DNA from: Anaerosacchariphilus hominis
GTDB taxonomy: Bacteria; Bacillota; Clostridia; Lachnospirales; Lachnospiraceae
DNA: 52,310 bases
NCBI RefSeq assembly: GCF_014290175.1
Contig: NZ_JACOOR010000012.1
Location: 1-52,310, forward strand
Reading direction: 5' to 3'
A program made the translations under genes and the position numbers. This document shows, one piece after another, positions 35,508-45,144 of the stretch. Numbering within the stretch: the first letter of the stretch is position 1; every line of letters starts with the position of its first letter. The notes beneath the pieces were generated by a model. It searched no databases. It was not told the DNA's origin and was given only the letters and a program-made list of their open reading frames with translations.

Positions 35508-36459
35508 GGAGAAAACACCAATTTTGGAGAGCCGTCATTTAAATAAGGTATTTACAGCCCCAGACGGACGCCCTTTGTACGCAAACAACGATATATCTTT
35601 GAAATTTTATGAAGGCGAGACCCTGGGAATTGCCGGGGAAAGCGGATGCGGCAAGAGTACGCTGGTGCGCGTGCTGTCGCTGCTTGAGCCGCCCACCGAT
35701 GGGGAGCTTCTCCTGTTCGGCGAAAATGTCGCCGGTCTGAAGGGGGAGAAGAAGCGGAAAATGCGCCGTCATATTCAGATGGTATTCCAGGATCCTACGG
35801 ACTCATTTTCTCCCAGAATGAAAGTAAAGGATATTTTGTGCGAGCCGCTGGAAAATTATGGGCTTATAAAACCGTCGGAAAAAGCGGCGAAGGCGAGGGA
35901 GCTTCTGAAGATGGTGGAGCTTCCGGAGGAATTTGCAGAGCGGTATCCGCGCAGTATGTCAGGCGGTCAGAAGCAGCGTGTGGCGATTGCGCGCGCATTG
36001 GCCCTGGAGCCGGAAATCCTGATTTGCGATGAAGCCACATCGGCGCTGGACGTATCGGTTCAGAAAAGTATCGTGGAGCTGCTGGTAAAGCTTCAGAGAG
36101 AGAAGCATACGTCGATTATTTTTATCTGCCATGACGTGGCGCTGATCCGCTCTGTGTCCCACAGAACGGCAATTATGTATCTGGGCTTTGTGGTGGAGCT
36201 TGCGGAAGGAAAGAAGCTGGGCCGCGGCGTCTGCCACCCTTATACAGAGGCGTTAAAAAGCGCGGTATTTTCCCTGGATATGGATTTTGAAAAAGAGATA
36301 GAAAGCCTGGATTCCGAGATTCCAAGCCCCTTGGAGCGTCCGACAGGCTGTCCGTTCCGGAACCGCTGTGAAAAATGCATGGAGATCTGCGCCGCAGAGA
36401 GGCCGCAGCTCCGGGAGGTGGAGAAAGGGCATTGGATTGCCTGTCATCTGTATGCATGA
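35500..36459 (+). CDS. ABC transporter ATPase, nickel/peptide type (NikE/DppF-like)
   Basis: A 319-residue nucleotide-binding subunit. ATG 35500 (MCKEKTPILESRHLNKVF) has GGAG six bases upstream; ATG 35488 is also in frame. Walker A GESGCGKST, signature MSGGQKQRVAIARAL, and Walker B ILICDEATSALDV are present. The C-terminal oligopeptide-type extension CPFRNRCEKCMEICAAERP carries four cysteines. Confidence 0.92.
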   Translation: MCKEKTPILESRHLNKVFTAPDGRPLYANNDISLKFYEGETLGIAGESGCGKSTLVRVLSLLEPPTDGELLLFGENVAGLKGEKKRKMRRHIQMVFQDPTDSFSPRMKVKDILCEPLENYGLIKPSEKAAKARELLKMVELPEEFAERYPRSMSGGQKQRVAIARALALEPEILICDEATSALDVSVQKSIVELLVKLQREKHTSIIFICHDVALIRSVSHRTAIMYLGFVVELAEGKKLGRGVCHPYTEALKSAVFSLDMDFEKEIESLDSEIPSPLERPTGCPFRNRCEKCMEICAAERPQLREVEKGHWIACHLYA

Positions 36460-36480
36460 CAAGAAAGAGAGGACTATATC

Positions 36481-37470
36481 ATGTGGAAGATTGCAGGATT
36501 TTCTTTGCAGACGGGAGAAAAAAGAAGAGTGACGATAGAAATCCCGGTGGAAGAAGCAGGAGAGGAAAAAATGTATCCCATGCCGGCGACATTGATTTGC
36601 GGCTGCGGAAAAGGAAAGACCGTTCTGATTACAGCGGGAATCCATGCGGGAGAATACCCGGCTATTCCGGCCGTGATACGGGCAGCAGGGGAGATTCAGC
36701 CGGAGGAGCTGAACGGAAACCTGATTTTTATTCACTGCGTCAATACCAGCGGATTTTTTAAGAGAACCTTTGGCCTGATTCCGGAGGACGACTTCAATCT
36801 GAACGGACAGTATCCGGGAAAAGAGGGCGGAACCACGGGAGAACGGATTGCGGATTATTTTGTGCGCCATTTTTTCGATGAGATTGATTTTATGATGGAT
36901 ATGCATTCCGGGGGGCAGCAGGAGCCCCTGACGCCCTGTCTCTTCTATCCGCTGGCGGAGGCTGTGACGGAGGAAGCGCTGGCTGCGGCGCGCGCTCTGG
37001 ATATCCCATGGCTGATAGCTTCGACGGCTACGGCGGGGCAGTATTCTTATGCCGCGAATTATCATAAGGTTCCCGGACTTCTGGTGGAGCGCGGATATGG
37101 CGGATTCTGTAAAAAAGAGTGGGTAGACGCTTATTACAGAGATATCTTCCTGCTTTTAAAGCATTTGGAAATGTATGGAGATATTGAAACAGAGGAACAG
37201 GTGTGTAAAAAGACGGTAGTTCCCAGAACCACCTATCTTACCTCGGATACCAGGGGAATCTGGCATACGGATCTCCATGAAAATATGGAAGTGGCCCGGG
37301 GAGAGCTTCTGGGGTACTGTATGGATTTTTACGGAGAAGTAATCAAGAAGTATTACGCGGAAGAGGATGGGGTTGTCTTCTATTATAATACAGGCTTGTC
37401 TGTGGAAGAAGGTACAGCCCTGGTCGCGTATGGAATAAGGGAGCATATGATAGCAGATGAGGCAGGCTGA
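36481..37470 (+). CDS. M14 succinylglutamate desuccinylase/aspartoacylase-like zinc hydrolase
   Basis: A 329-residue cytoplasmic metallohydrolase without a signal peptide. TAGIHAGEYPA supplies zinc ligands H55 and E58, DMHSGG supplies H142, and LVERGYGG the catalytic E203. The family cleaves amide bonds of N-acyl amino acids or C-terminal residues. In this operon it may trim an imported conjugate, metallophore or corrinoid side chain (inference). It overlaps the MATE gene by 14 bp. Substrate unknown. Confidence 0.85.
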   Translation: MWKIAGFSLQTGEKRRVTIEIPVEEAGEEKMYPMPATLICGCGKGKTVLITAGIHAGEYPAIPAVIRAAGEIQPEELNGNLIFIHCVNTSGFFKRTFGLIPEDDFNLNGQYPGKEGGTTGERIADYFVRHFFDEIDFMMDMHSGGQQEPLTPCLFYPLAEAVTEEALAAARALDIPWLIASTATAGQYSYAANYHKVPGLLVERGYGGFCKKEWVDAYYRDIFLLLKHLEMYGDIETEEQVCKKTVVPRTTYLTSDTRGIWHTDLHENMEVARGELLGYCMDFYGEVIKKYYAEEDGVVFYYNTGLSVEEGTALVAYGIREHMIADEAG

Positions 37471-38806
37471 GCGGGGAGATTTAACACAGGGCTCCATTGG
37501 AAGAGGAATGCTTTTGTTTGCACTGCCGTTTCTGGGGAGCAGCCTGATTCAGCAGCTGTATAATACCGTCGATCTGATATTTGTGGGAAGGCTTCTGGGC
37601 ACGGACGCGGCGGCGGCCGTCGGCGCGGGAAGTCTTTTGATTACCCTGGTCCTGGGCTTCTTTACCGGAATGAGCGTGGGAGTAAGCGTGTCGGTATCCC
37701 ATGCGTACGGAGCAGGAAATCAGAAAGAACTGCATGATCTGATTCATTGCGCGGCGGGACTGGCGCTGGCAGCTTCTGCCCTGCTGATTCTGTTCGGGAT
37801 ATTTCTCACGCCGGCTGTGCTGCGTCTGATGAATACGCCGGAAGATATTATGGAGCTGGCCGTTGCCTACATCAGAATTTATTTTCTCAGTATGCTTCCC
37901 ATGGTTTTTTATAATATCGGTTCCGGAATCTTAAGAGCTTTCGGAAATTCGCGCTCGCCGATGAATTATCAGCTGATAGGCGGAATTGCCAATGTGGCGG
38001 GAAACGCGTTCTTCCTGTGTGTGCTGCACATGGGAGTGGAAGGAGTGGCGCTGGCCTCCCTGGTATCGCAGATGATGGCGGCTGTATTTACAGTAGGCCA
38101 TCTGATGAAGCCGGATTCCGAATGCCGGTTGCGGATCAGGGATATTGCGCTTAAGAAGCAGGTCTGCGGAAGAATCCTGAAAATCGGGATTCCGGCGGCA
38201 ATTCAGTCTATGGTGATTACGCTGAGCAACCTGATTGTCCAGGCGCAGATCAACAGCCTCGGAATCGTAAGCATTGCGGCCTTCACTGATTATTTCAAGG
38301 TGGAAAATTTTGTATATCTTCCCATCATGGCGTTCGGGCAGGCCAACACAACGTTCTGCGGACAGAACTACGGAGCGGGGAAATGGCAAAGAATGCGGAA
38401 GGGAACGGGAGTCAGCATTCTGATGGGAATCCTTGTTACCGTGACCGTAAGCACGCTCCTTCTGACGCACGGATATGGCGTATTCAGCCTGTTTTCCCAA
38501 AATGCGGAAGTGATAGAGCTGGGGATCCGCATTGCGCAGGTAACCTTTCCCTTCTATTTTATATATGTATTTCTGGAGGGTTTTTCCGGAGCGCTGCGGG
38601 GAACGGGAAAAACAATGGGGCCGATGGCGGTTATCCTTGTAAATATGTGCGGAATCCGTATGCTGAGTCTCTGGTTCCTGATGCGGCATTATCACAGCGC
38701 GGAAGGAGTGGCAGGAATCTATCCGATCACCTGGATGACTACGGCTGTCTGCCTGGGCGTGATGTATTGGCGGCAGAACAAAAAATGGAAACTGGAAATT
38801 GGTTAA
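37457..38806 (+). CDS. MATE-family efflux transporter
   Basis: A 449-residue membrane protein with about twelve helices in two halves. The half-starts are LFALPFLGSSLIQQLYNTVD with VDLIFVGRLLGTDAAAAVG, and IPAAIQSMVITLSNLIVQAQ. Such proteins export organic molecules in exchange for Na+ or H+. It overlaps the hydrolase gene and is the last gene of the riboswitch operon, so its cargo may be a product of that pathway. A terminator follows at 38814. Confidence 0.9.
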   Translation: MRQAERGDLTQGSIGRGMLLFALPFLGSSLIQQLYNTVDLIFVGRLLGTDAAAAVGAGSLLITLVLGFFTGMSVGVSVSVSHAYGAGNQKELHDLIHCAAGLALAASALLILFGIFLTPAVLRLMNTPEDIMELAVAYIRIYFLSMLPMVFYNIGSGILRAFGNSRSPMNYQLIGGIANVAGNAFFLCVLHMGVEGVALASLVSQMMAAVFTVGHLMKPDSECRLRIRDIALKKQVCGRILKIGIPAAIQSMVITLSNLIVQAQINSLGIVSIAAFTDYFKVENFVYLPIMAFGQANTTFCGQNYGAGKWQRMRKGTGVSILMGILVTVTVSTLLLTHGYGVFSLFSQNAEVIELGIRIAQVTFPFYFIYVFLEGFSGALRGTGKTMGPMAVILVNMCGIRMLSLWFLMRHYHSAEGVAGIYPITWMTTAVCLGVMYWRQNKKWKLEIG

Positions 38807-38813
38807 AATCACT

Positions 38814-38868
38814 AAAAAGTGGGCGAAAAGTTTGTGAAATTTATAAAAACTTTTCTTCCACTTTTTTT
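38814..38868 (+). terminator. Terminator of the cobalamin-controlled operon
   Basis: AAAAAGTGG (38814-38822) pairs with CCACTTTTT (38858-38866), and an inner GAAAAGTTT (38825-38833) pairs with AAACTTTTC (38847-38855). A run of Ts follows. It lies just after the MATE stop and before the ribosomal promoter. Confidence 0.75.
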
Positions 38869-38878
38869 GAAAAAAACC

Positions 38879-38907
38879 TTGCAATTCCCCGGAACATCCT
38901 GTATAAT
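38879..38907 (+). promoter_or_regulatory. Main promoter of the S10-spc ribosomal operon
   Basis: TTGCAA (38879-38884), a 17-nt spacer and a perfect TATAAT (38902-38907). It gives a leader of about 235 nt before rpsJ. Confidence 0.85.
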
Positions 38908-38963
38908 TGCAACTGTTGTGACATTGATAGCTGTGAAGCGTGAGGTTGCTGCCCATGAGGCAG

Positions 38964-39108
38964 GTTTTCCGTGGAGCGAATGTCAAGTTAGGAAACTGGC
39001 GACAAGTCACTGTACAAAATAACTGTCCGTGCAGAGCCACGGAAACAACGTGATGTTTTCTTTAAGAGTTAGGATACACACGGGAGAGTGTACAGTCACC
39101 GCTTGTCG
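38964..39108 (+). promoter_or_regulatory. Structured 5' leader of rpsJ with competing helices
   Basis: Helix A pairs TTTCCGTGG (38966-38974) with CCACGGAAA (39037-39045). Helix B pairs CGACAAG (39000-39006) with CTTGTCG (39102-39108), and ACTGTACA (39009-39016) with TGTACAGT (39089-39096). A and B interleave, so they are either exclusive or a pseudoknot. This suggests feedback control by a ribosomal protein (inference). Confidence 0.55.
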
Positions 39109-39148
39109 TACTGGTCTTTAAAAGTACGAAAAGGAGGCGACTTTTTTT

Positions 39149-39466
39149 ATGGCAAGTCAAGTAATGAGAATCACACTGAAAGCGTATGACCATCAGCTGG
39201 TGGATGCATCCGCAAAGAAGATCATCGAAACTGTAAAGAAGAATGGAGCACAGGTGAGCGGACCGGTTCCCCTTCCCACTAAGAAAGAGGTAGTTACCAT
39301 TCTGAGAGCTGTACACAAGTACAAAGACTCCAGAGAGCAGTTCGAGCAGAGAACTCATAAGAGACTGATTGATATCATTACCCCGACCCAGAAGACAGTA
39401 GACGCACTGTCCAGACTGGAGATGCCGGCTGGTGTTTACATCGATATCAAAATGAAAAACAAGTAA
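39149..39466 (+). CDS. rpsJ: 30S ribosomal protein S10
   Basis: A 105-residue S10/NusE protein: [20 protein letters not shown] at the start, and [20 protein letters not shown] plus [16 protein letters not shown] across the middle. It sits in the 30S head and also serves in antitermination complexes (family knowledge). First gene of the operon, with AAGGAGG upstream, and the only one directly behind the long leader. Confidence 0.98.
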   Translation: MASQVMRITLKAYDHQLVDASAKKIIETVKKNGAQVSGPVPLPTKKEVVTILRAVHKYKDSREQFEQRTHKRLIDIITPTQKTVDALSRLEMPAGVYIDIKMKNK

Positions 39467-39525
39467 TCCTTCAGCTAGAATGAACGCTTAAGCGTTCCGC
39501 TGTAGAGAAATAAGGAGGAAAAGAA

Positions 39526-40161
39526 ATGAAGAAAGCTATTTTAGCAACAAAAGTCGGAATGACGCAGATTTTCAATGAAGACGGCGTACTGACACCGGTT
39601 ACAGTTCTTCAGGCAGGCCCCTGTGTGGTAACTCAGGTTAAGACTGTTGAGAACGACGGATACAGCGCAGTACAGGTCGGATTCACAGACAAGAGAGAGA
39701 AGCTTGTGAACAAGGCTCAGAAGGGTCACTTCAACAAAGCAGGCGTATCTTACAAGAGATATGTGAGAGAGTTCAGATTTGAGGATGCTGAGAGCTACGC
39801 TCTGGCACAGGAGATTAAGGCTGACATCTTCGCCGCTGGCGACAAGATTGACGCAACCGCTATTTCCAAGGGTAAAGGTTTCCAGGGTGCTATCAAGAGA
39901 CATGGTCAGCACAGAGGACCCATGGCTCACGGTTCCAAGTTCCACCGTCACGCTGGTTCCAATGGTGCCTGCTCCGATCCGAGCAAGGTATTCAAGGGAA
40001 AAGGAATGCCTGGCCAGATGGGTCACAAGAAGATCACCATCCAGAACCTTGAGGTTGTCCGCGTAGATGCAGAGAAGAATCTGCTTCTGGTAAAAGGCGC
40101 AGTACCGGGCCCCAAGAAGTCTCTGGTTACTATCAAGGAAACAGTAAAGGTTAATAGATAA
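39526..40161 (+). CDS. rplC: 50S ribosomal protein L3
   Basis: A 211-residue L3. It begins [20 protein letters not shown] and contains the basic loop [20 protein letters not shown] near the peptidyl-transferase centre, and [20 protein letters not shown]. It lies 59 bp after rpsJ, with AAGGAGG before the start, and is followed by rplD as usual. Confidence 0.98.
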   Translation: MKKAILATKVGMTQIFNEDGVLTPVTVLQAGPCVVTQVKTVENDGYSAVQVGFTDKREKLVNKAQKGHFNKAGVSYKRYVREFRFEDAESYALAQEIKADIFAAGDKIDATAISKGKGFQGAIKRHGQHRGPMAHGSKFHRHAGSNGACSDPSKVFKGKGMPGQMGHKKITIQNLEVVRVDAEKNLLLVKGAVPGPKKSLVTIKETVKVNR

Positions 40162-40187
40162 TCTTTAGCGGAAAGGAGGACTTACAG

Positions 40188-40808
40188 ATGGCAACAGTAT
40201 CTGTTTACAATATGGAAGGAAATGAAGTTGGCACAATCGACTTAAACGATGCTGTATTCGGTGTAGACGTAAACGAGCACCTGGTACACATGGCGGTTGT
40301 AGCACAGCTTGCAAATAAGCGTCAGGGAACGCAGAAAGCAAAGACCCGTTCTGAAGTATCCGGCGGCGGAAGAAAGCCCTGGAGACAGAAGGGAACCGGT
40401 CATGCAAGACAGGGTTCAACAAGAGCTCCCCAGTGGACTGGCGGCGGCGTTGTATTCGCACCCACACCGAGAGATTATACCATTCGTCTGAACAAGAAGG
40501 AGAAGAGACTGGCACTTAAGTCTGCTCTGACCTCCAGAGTTCTTGAGAACAAGCTTATCGTAGTAGACGAGCTGAAGTTCGACGAAGTTAAGACAAAGAA
40601 TTTCGCAAACGTAATGAACAACCTGAAGGCTTCTAAAGCTCTGGTAGTTCTGAACGAGAACGATGCAAACGTAGTATTATCCGCAAGAAATATTCCTACA
40701 GTTAAAACTGCTTTGACCAATACCATCAACGTATACGATATCCTGAAGTACAACACCGTTATCGTAACCAAGGCAGCTGTAGCAACAATCGAGGAGGTGT
40801 ACGCATAA
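40188..40808 (+). CDS. rplD: 50S ribosomal protein L4
   Basis: A 206-residue L4 with the extended loop [20 protein letters not shown], which lines the peptide exit tunnel. In other bacteria L4 represses its own S10 operon, and the competing leader helices upstream would be its natural target here (inference). Its stop overlaps the rplW start by one base. Confidence 0.98.
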   Translation: MATVSVYNMEGNEVGTIDLNDAVFGVDVNEHLVHMAVVAQLANKRQGTQKAKTRSEVSGGGRKPWRQKGTGHARQGSTRAPQWTGGGVVFAPTPRDYTIRLNKKEKRLALKSALTSRVLENKLIVVDELKFDEVKTKNFANVMNNLKASKALVVLNENDANVVLSARNIPTVKTALTNTINVYDILKYNTVIVTKAAVATIEEVYA

Positions 40809-41107
40809 TGGCAGACGTAAAGTACTATGATGTCATCCAGAAGCCGGTTATCACCGAGAAGAGTATGGAGGCTATGGGCGATAAGAAGTATACTTTCCTG
40901 GTTCACACAGATGCAACCAAGACCCAGATTAAAGAGGCTGTTGAGAAGATGTTTGCCGGCACAAAGGTAAAGAGCGTCAACACCATGAACCTGGACGGAA
41001 AGAAGAAGAGACGTGGAACAGCAGTAGGAAAGACCGCTAAGACCAAGAAGGCTATCGTACAGCTGACCGCAGAGAGCGCAGATATCGAGATCTTCGAAGG
41101 GTTATAA
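40808..41107 (+). CDS. rplW: 50S ribosomal protein L23
   Basis: A 99-residue L23: [20 protein letters not shown] at the start, and [20 protein letters not shown] in the rRNA-binding part. L23 lies at the tunnel exit and binds trigger factor and SRP. The usual tight spacing to rplB is broken by a 177-bp insertion with a structured repeat. Confidence 0.98.
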   Translation: MADVKYYDVIQKPVITEKSMEAMGDKKYTFLVHTDATKTQIKEAVEKMFAGTKVKSVNTMNLDGKKKRRGTAVGKTAKTKKAIVQLTAESADIEIFEGL

Positions 41108-41109
41108 GA

Positions 41110-41240
41110 CTTGGCGAAACAGAGCCGAAGGCGATAGTTGAGCCTTAGTCGGACCCTGTTCGCGAACCTTGGCGAGGTGTTTTCGAGCCTAGTTGAGCGA
41201 ACGTCCCCGATAAACTGTGGATTATAGGCGGCTCCAACCG
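41110..41240 (+). repeat. Structured intergenic repeat copy R1 (rplW-rplB)
   Basis: A GC-rich stretch between rplW and rplB that codes for nothing visible. The 26-base unit at 41168-41193 (CTTGGCGAGGTGTTTTCGAG onward) matches copy R3 in 24 of 26 bases in reverse orientation. AAGGCGATAG and TAGTTGAGCGAAC elements are shared with R2. The final part also has a GGCGG(c)TCC/CCGCC-type hairpin near 41227-41242. Confidence 0.65.
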
Positions 41241-41284
41241 CCTGACAACTAATAATTTGAACAGAACGAAAGGAGAGAAATGTA

Positions 41285-42127
41285 ATGGGTATCAAGACAT
41301 ATAATCCATATACACCTTCCAGAAGACACATGACTGGTTCTGATTTCTCTGAGATTACCAAGAAGGAGCCGGAGAAGGCACTGCTGGTATCCCTGAGCAA
41401 GAACGCAGGTCGTAACAACCAGGGTAAAATCACTGTAAGACACCGCGGAGGCGGAAGCAGAAGAAAATACAGAATCATCGATTTCAAGAGAAATAAAGAC
41501 GGTATCCCCGCAACTGTAATCGGTGTAGAGTATGACCCGAACCGTACAGCAAACATCGCACTGATCTGCTACGCAGACGGCGAGAAAGCATATATCCTTG
41601 CACCTCAGGGCCTGAAGGATGGCATGAAGGTCATGAACGGACCGGAAGCCGAGGTAAGAGTAGGAAACTGCCTGCCCCTTTCTGAGATTCCCGTAGGTAC
41701 ACAGGTACACAACATCGAGCTGCATCCGGGCAAGGGCGGACAGATGGTTCGTTCCGCAGGAAACAGCGCACAGCTCATGGCTAAGGAAGGCAAGTACGCA
41801 ACACTTCGTCTGCCCTCCGGTGAGATGAGAATGGTTCCTTTAAATTGCAGAGCTACTATCGGAGTTGTAGGAAATGCAGAGCACAACCTGATCAACATCG
41901 GTAAGGCTGGACGCAAGCGTCACATGGGTATCCGTCCGACAGTCCGCGGTTCCGTAATGAACCCGAACGACCATCCGCATGGTGGTGGAGAAGGAAAGAC
42001 CGGTATTGGTCGTCCTGGTCCCTGCACACCGTGGGGCAAGCCCGCTCTTGGTTTGAAGACGAGAAAGAAGAACAAGAAGTCCAATAAGCTGATCGTTAGA
42101 AGAAGAGACGGCAGAACATTCAAGTAA
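41285..42127 (+). CDS. rplB: 50S ribosomal protein L2
   Basis: A 280-residue L2. [18 protein letters not shown] at the start, [20 protein letters not shown] and the conserved [20 protein letters not shown] near the C-terminus, which includes the histidine-bearing peptidyl-transferase region ([10 protein letters not shown]). AAAGGAGAG precedes the ATG, so it keeps its own strong site behind repeat R1. Confidence 0.98.
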   Translation: MGIKTYNPYTPSRRHMTGSDFSEITKKEPEKALLVSLSKNAGRNNQGKITVRHRGGGSRRKYRIIDFKRNKDGIPATVIGVEYDPNRTANIALICYADGEKAYILAPQGLKDGMKVMNGPEAEVRVGNCLPLSEIPVGTQVHNIELHPGKGGQMVRSAGNSAQLMAKEGKYATLRLPSGEMRMVPLNCRATIGVVGNAEHNLINIGKAGRKRHMGIRPTVRGSVMNPNDHPHGGGEGKTGIGRPGPCTPWGKPALGLKTRKKNKKSNKLIVRRRDGRTFK

Positions 42128-42139
42128 GGAGGAAAACAC

Positions 42140-42418
42140 ATGGCTCGCTCATTAAAAAAAGGACCATTTGCAGATGAGAGCTTACTGAAAAAGGTAGACG
42201 CAATGAATGAAGCAGGCGACAAGGCAGTTATCAAGACCTGGTCCCGCCGCTCCACTATCTTCCCGCAGATGGTTGGTCATACAATCGCAGTTCACGACGG
42301 AAGAAGACACGTTCCGGTATACATCACAGAGGATATGGTAGGACATAAGCTCGGAGAGTTCGTTCCGACCAGAACCTACCGTGGACACGGAAAAGACGAG
42401 AAGAAATCTAAGCGTTAA
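42140..42418 (+). CDS. rpsS: 30S ribosomal protein S19
   Basis: A 92-residue S19: [20 protein letters not shown], and [20 protein letters not shown] through the core, with the basic tail [15 protein letters not shown]. It lies in the 30S head next to S13. It starts 12 bp after rplB, with AAGGAGG before it. Confidence 0.98.
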   Translation: MARSLKKGPFADESLLKKVDAMNEAGDKAVIKTWSRRSTIFPQMVGHTIAVHDGRRHVPVYITEDMVGHKLGEFVPTRTYRGHGKDEKKSKR

Positions 42419-42451
42419 TCGTTTATCAGGAAAGAAAGGAGACTCATCCAA

Positions 42452-42838
42452 ATGGCTAAGGGACATAGAAGTCAGATTAAGAGAGAAAGAAATGCCCAGA
42501 AGGATACAAGACCGTCAGCAAAGCTTTCCTACGCTCGCGTATCTGTTCAGAAGGCATGCTTCGTATTAGATGCCATTCGTGGCAAAGATGTGGAGACAGC
42601 ACTTGGTATTGTAATGTACAATCCGCGTTACGCTTCCACACTGGTAGAGAAATTATTAAAGTCAGCAATCGCAAATGCTGAGAACAACAACGGAATGAAC
42701 CGTGATAACCTTTATGTGGCAGAGTGCTACGCAAACAAGGGACCGACAATGAAGAGAATCAGACCGAGAGCACAGGGCCGGGCTTACAGAATCGAGAAGA
42801 GAATGAGCCACATCACTATCGTGCTTGATGAGAAATAG
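42452..42838 (+). CDS. rplV: 50S ribosomal protein L22
   Basis: A 128-residue L22. KLSYARVSVQKACFVLDAIR leads the globular domain, and CYANKGPTMKRIRPRAQGRA is the beta-hairpin that reaches into the exit tunnel, where changes give macrolide resistance. No unusual residue is visible in that loop. It is followed after 10 bp by rpsC. Confidence 0.98.
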   Translation: MAKGHRSQIKRERNAQKDTRPSAKLSYARVSVQKACFVLDAIRGKDVETALGIVMYNPRYASTLVEKLLKSAIANAENNNGMNRDNLYVAECYANKGPTMKRIRPRAQGRAYRIEKRMSHITIVLDEK

Positions 42839-42848
42839 GAGGTAAAGC

Positions 42849-43505
42849 ATGGGACAGAAAGTTAATCCGCACGGCCTCAGAGTCGGCGTTATTAAAGATT
42901 GGGATTCCAGATGGTATGCAGAAGATTCCTTCGCTGATTATCTTGTAGAGGACTACAACATCCGTAAATTCCTGAAGAAGAAGCTCTACAGCGCAGGAGT
43001 AGCTAAGATTGAGATTGAGCGTGCTTCTGACAGAGTAAAGATCATCATCTATACCGCAAAGCCGGGCGTTGTTATCGGCAAGGGCGGTTCTGAAATTGAG
43101 AAGGTTAAGGCTGAGCTTGCTCAGTATACCGATAAGAAGCTTATCGTAGACATCAAAGAGATTAAGAGACCGGACCGCGACGCACAGCTGGTTGCTGAGA
43201 ACATCGCACTTCAGCTGGAGAACCGTGTGTCCTTCCGCCGCGCTATGAAGTCCACCATGGGCAGAACCATGAAGGCAGGCGCTAAGGGAATCAAGACGGC
43301 TGTTGCTGGCCGTGTTGGCGGAGCCGATATGGCTCGTACCGAGTTTTACAGCGAGGGAACTATCCCGCTGCAGACACTGAGAGCAGATATTGACTACGGA
43401 TTCGCTGAGGCAGATACCACCTACGGCAAGATTGGCGTAAAGGTATGGATCTACAAAGGCGAGGTACTTCCGACGAAAGGAAACAAGGAAGGGAGCGATA
43501 AATAA
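42849..43505 (+). CDS. rpsC: 30S ribosomal protein S3
   Basis: A 218-residue S3. [20 protein letters not shown] at the start, the KH domain with [20 protein letters not shown], and C-terminal [20 protein letters not shown]. It sits at the mRNA entry tunnel. Its TAA shares a base with the rplP ATG. Confidence 0.98.
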   Translation: MGQKVNPHGLRVGVIKDWDSRWYAEDSFADYLVEDYNIRKFLKKKLYSAGVAKIEIERASDRVKIIIYTAKPGVVIGKGGSEIEKVKAELAQYTDKKLIVDIKEIKRPDRDAQLVAENIALQLENRVSFRRAMKSTMGRTMKAGAKGIKTAVAGRVGGADMARTEFYSEGTIPLQTLRADIDYGFAEADTTYGKIGVKVWIYKGEVLPTKGNKEGSDK

Positions 43506-43942
43506 TGTTAATGCCGAAGAGAGTAAAGCGTCGTAAACAGTTCCGCGGTTCCATGGCTGGTAAGGCCCTGAGAGGCAACAAGATCACCATGGGCGAGTTC
43601 GGTATCGTCGCTACAGAGCCGTGTTGGATTAAATCAAACCAGATTGAGGCAGCCCGTATTGCCATGACCCGTTACATGAAGCGTGGCGGTAAAGTCTGGA
43701 TCAAAATTTTCCCGGATAAGCCGGTTACAGCAAAGCCTGCCGAGACTCGTATGGGTTCCGGAAAGGGTACACTGGAGTACTGGGTAGCAGTCGTTAAGCC
43801 GGGCCGTGTAATGTTCGAGGTTGCAGGCGTACCGGAGGAAACAGCTAGAGAAGCACTTCGTCTTGCAATGCACAAGCTGCCCTGCAAGTGTAAGATCGTT
43901 TCTAAAGCAGACTTAGAAGGCGGTGATAACAGTGAAGAGTAA
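43505..43942 (+). CDS. rplP: 50S ribosomal protein L16
   Basis: A 145-residue L16: [20 protein letters not shown], and [20 protein letters not shown]. It binds near the A-site tRNA elbow. The end overlaps the start of rpmC by 11 bp, giving coupled translation. Confidence 0.98.
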   Translation: MLMPKRVKRRKQFRGSMAGKALRGNKITMGEFGIVATEPCWIKSNQIEAARIAMTRYMKRGGKVWIKIFPDKPVTAKPAETRMGSGKGTLEYWVAVVKPGRVMFEVAGVPEETAREALRLAMHKLPCKCKIVSKADLEGGDNSEE

Positions 43943-44135
43943 TAAGTATGTTGAAGAATTAAAGGCAAAATCTGCTGCGGAATTAAATGAGGAATTAGTA
44001 GCTGCGAAAAAGGAACTGTTCAACCTGAGATTCCAGAACGCAACCAATCAGCTTGATAACACTAGCAGAATTAAGGAAGTTCGCAAGAACATCGCCAGAA
44101 TTCAGACTGTTATCGCACAGCAGGCGAATGCGTAA
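43932..44135 (+). CDS. rpmC: 50S ribosomal protein L29
   Basis: A 67-residue L29, two long helices: [20 protein letters not shown] and [21 protein letters not shown] prefer GTG 43932 (KSNKYVEEL...), which gives the usual length and has GGCGG eight bases upstream. GTG 43923 would add three residues. L29 lies beside L23 at the tunnel exit. Confidence 0.95.
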   Translation: MKSNKYVEELKAKSAAELNEELVAAKKELFNLRFQNATNQLDNTSRIKEVRKNIARIQTVIAQQANA

Positions 44136-44156
44136 TAAGGCGGAAGGAGAATTATC

Positions 44157-44411
44157 GTGGAAAGAAATCTGAGAAAAACACGTGTTGGCAAGGTCGTAAG
44201 CGATAAAATGGACAAGACCATCGTTGTTGCTGTTGAGGAGCACGTTAAGCATCCGCTGTACAAGAAGATTGTAAAGGATACTTACAAGCTGAAGGCTCAC
44301 GACGAGAACAATGAGTGCCACGTAGGTGATACCGTAAAGGTTATGGAGACGAGACCGCTGTCCAAGGACAAGAGATGGAGACTCGTTGAAATCATGGAGA
44401 AAGCGAAATAA
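44157..44411 (+). CDS. rpsQ: 30S ribosomal protein S17
   Basis: An 84-residue S17 with a GTG start ([20 protein letters not shown]) and the OB-fold core [28 protein letters not shown] precedes the start. A primary 16S rRNA binder. Confidence 0.97.
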   Translation: MERNLRKTRVGKVVSDKMDKTIVVAVEEHVKHPLYKKIVKDTYKLKAHDENNECHVGDTVKVMETRPLSKDKRWRLVEIMEKAK

Positions 44412-44429
44412 GGTAAGGAGGTTACCGGA

Positions 44430-44798
44430 ATGGTACAGCAGGAAACCAGACTCAAGGTGGCAGACAATACCGGTGCAAAAGAGCTTCTTTGCATCCGCGT
44501 AATGGGCGGTTCCACCAGAAGATATGCAAACATCGGTGACATCATCGTTGCCAGCGTCAAAGATGCAACACCCGGCGGAGTTGTAAAGAAGGGCGACGTA
44601 GTGAAAGCCGTAGTCGTTCGTACAGTAAAGGGCGCTCGTCGTAAAGACGGATCTTACATCAAGTTTGACGAGAATGCGGCAGTTATCATCAAGGATGACA
44701 AGAACCCGAGAGGAACCCGTATTTTTGGACCAGTAGCAAGAGAGCTTCGTGAAAAGCAGTTTATGAAAATTGTTTCACTTGCTCCGGAAGTATTATAG
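44430..44798 (+). CDS. rplN: 50S ribosomal protein L14
   Basis: A 122-residue L14: [20 protein letters not shown], and [20 protein letters not shown], ending in [16 protein letters not shown]. It takes part in the bridge to 16S rRNA. AAGGAGG precedes the ATG. Confidence 0.98.
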   Translation: MVQQETRLKVADNTGAKELLCIRVMGGSTRRYANIGDIIVASVKDATPGGVVKKGDVVKAVVVRTVKGARRKDGSYIKFDENAAVIIKDDKNPRGTRIFGPVARELREKQFMKIVSLAPEVL

Positions 44799-44809
44799 GA
44801 GGGTGCCAA

Positions 44810-45121
44810 ATGTCTACAGTTAAGATTAAAAAAGGTGATACCGTTAAGGTTATCGCCGGCGCAGACAAGGATAAAGAGGGCAAAGTTATTGCCGTCAATC
44901 ATAAAAACAACACTGTAATCGTAGAAGGCGTTAATATGATTACAAAGCACACCAAGCCTTCCATGGCAAACCAGAATGGCGGAATTATTCACCAGGAGGC
45001 TCCTATCGATCTGTCTAACGTAATGTACAGCCTGAAGGGCAAAGCTACAAGAGTTGGCTTCAAGATGGATGGAGACAAGAAAGTCCGCTATGCGAAAGCA
45101 ACTGGCGAAGTAATTGATTAA
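44810..45121 (+). CDS. rplX: 50S ribosomal protein L24
   Basis: A 103-residue L24 with an N-terminal KOW motif ([20 protein letters not shown]) and [20 protein letters not shown]. It helps start 50S assembly. It lies 11 bp after rplN with GGAGGG upstream. Confidence 0.98.
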   Translation: MSTVKIKKGDTVKVIAGADKDKEGKVIAVNHKNNTVIVEGVNMITKHTKPSMANQNGGIIHQEAPIDLSNVMYSLKGKATRVGFKMDGDKKVRYAKATGEVID

Positions 45122-45144
45122 TCAAGGAAGGAGGTCGCAGAAAG

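Larger units (their letters stand above)
38807..39148. other. Intergenic region before the ribosomal operon
   Basis: No gene is present. It contains the MATE-operon terminator (38814-38868), the ribosomal promoter (38879-38907), a structured leader (38964-39108) and the rpsJ ribosome binding site AAGGAGGCGAC (39130-39140). Confidence 0.75.

Noticed and set aside
36253..37065. A 270-codon minus-strand ORF
   Set aside because: Antisense to the second ATPase and the M14 hydrolase. No start signal or family likeness.
37931..39040. A 369-codon minus-strand ORF over the MATE gene end and the ribosomal promoter
   Set aside because: It runs antisense through MATE membrane segments, the terminator and the promoter, and has histidine- and glutamine-rich shadow composition.
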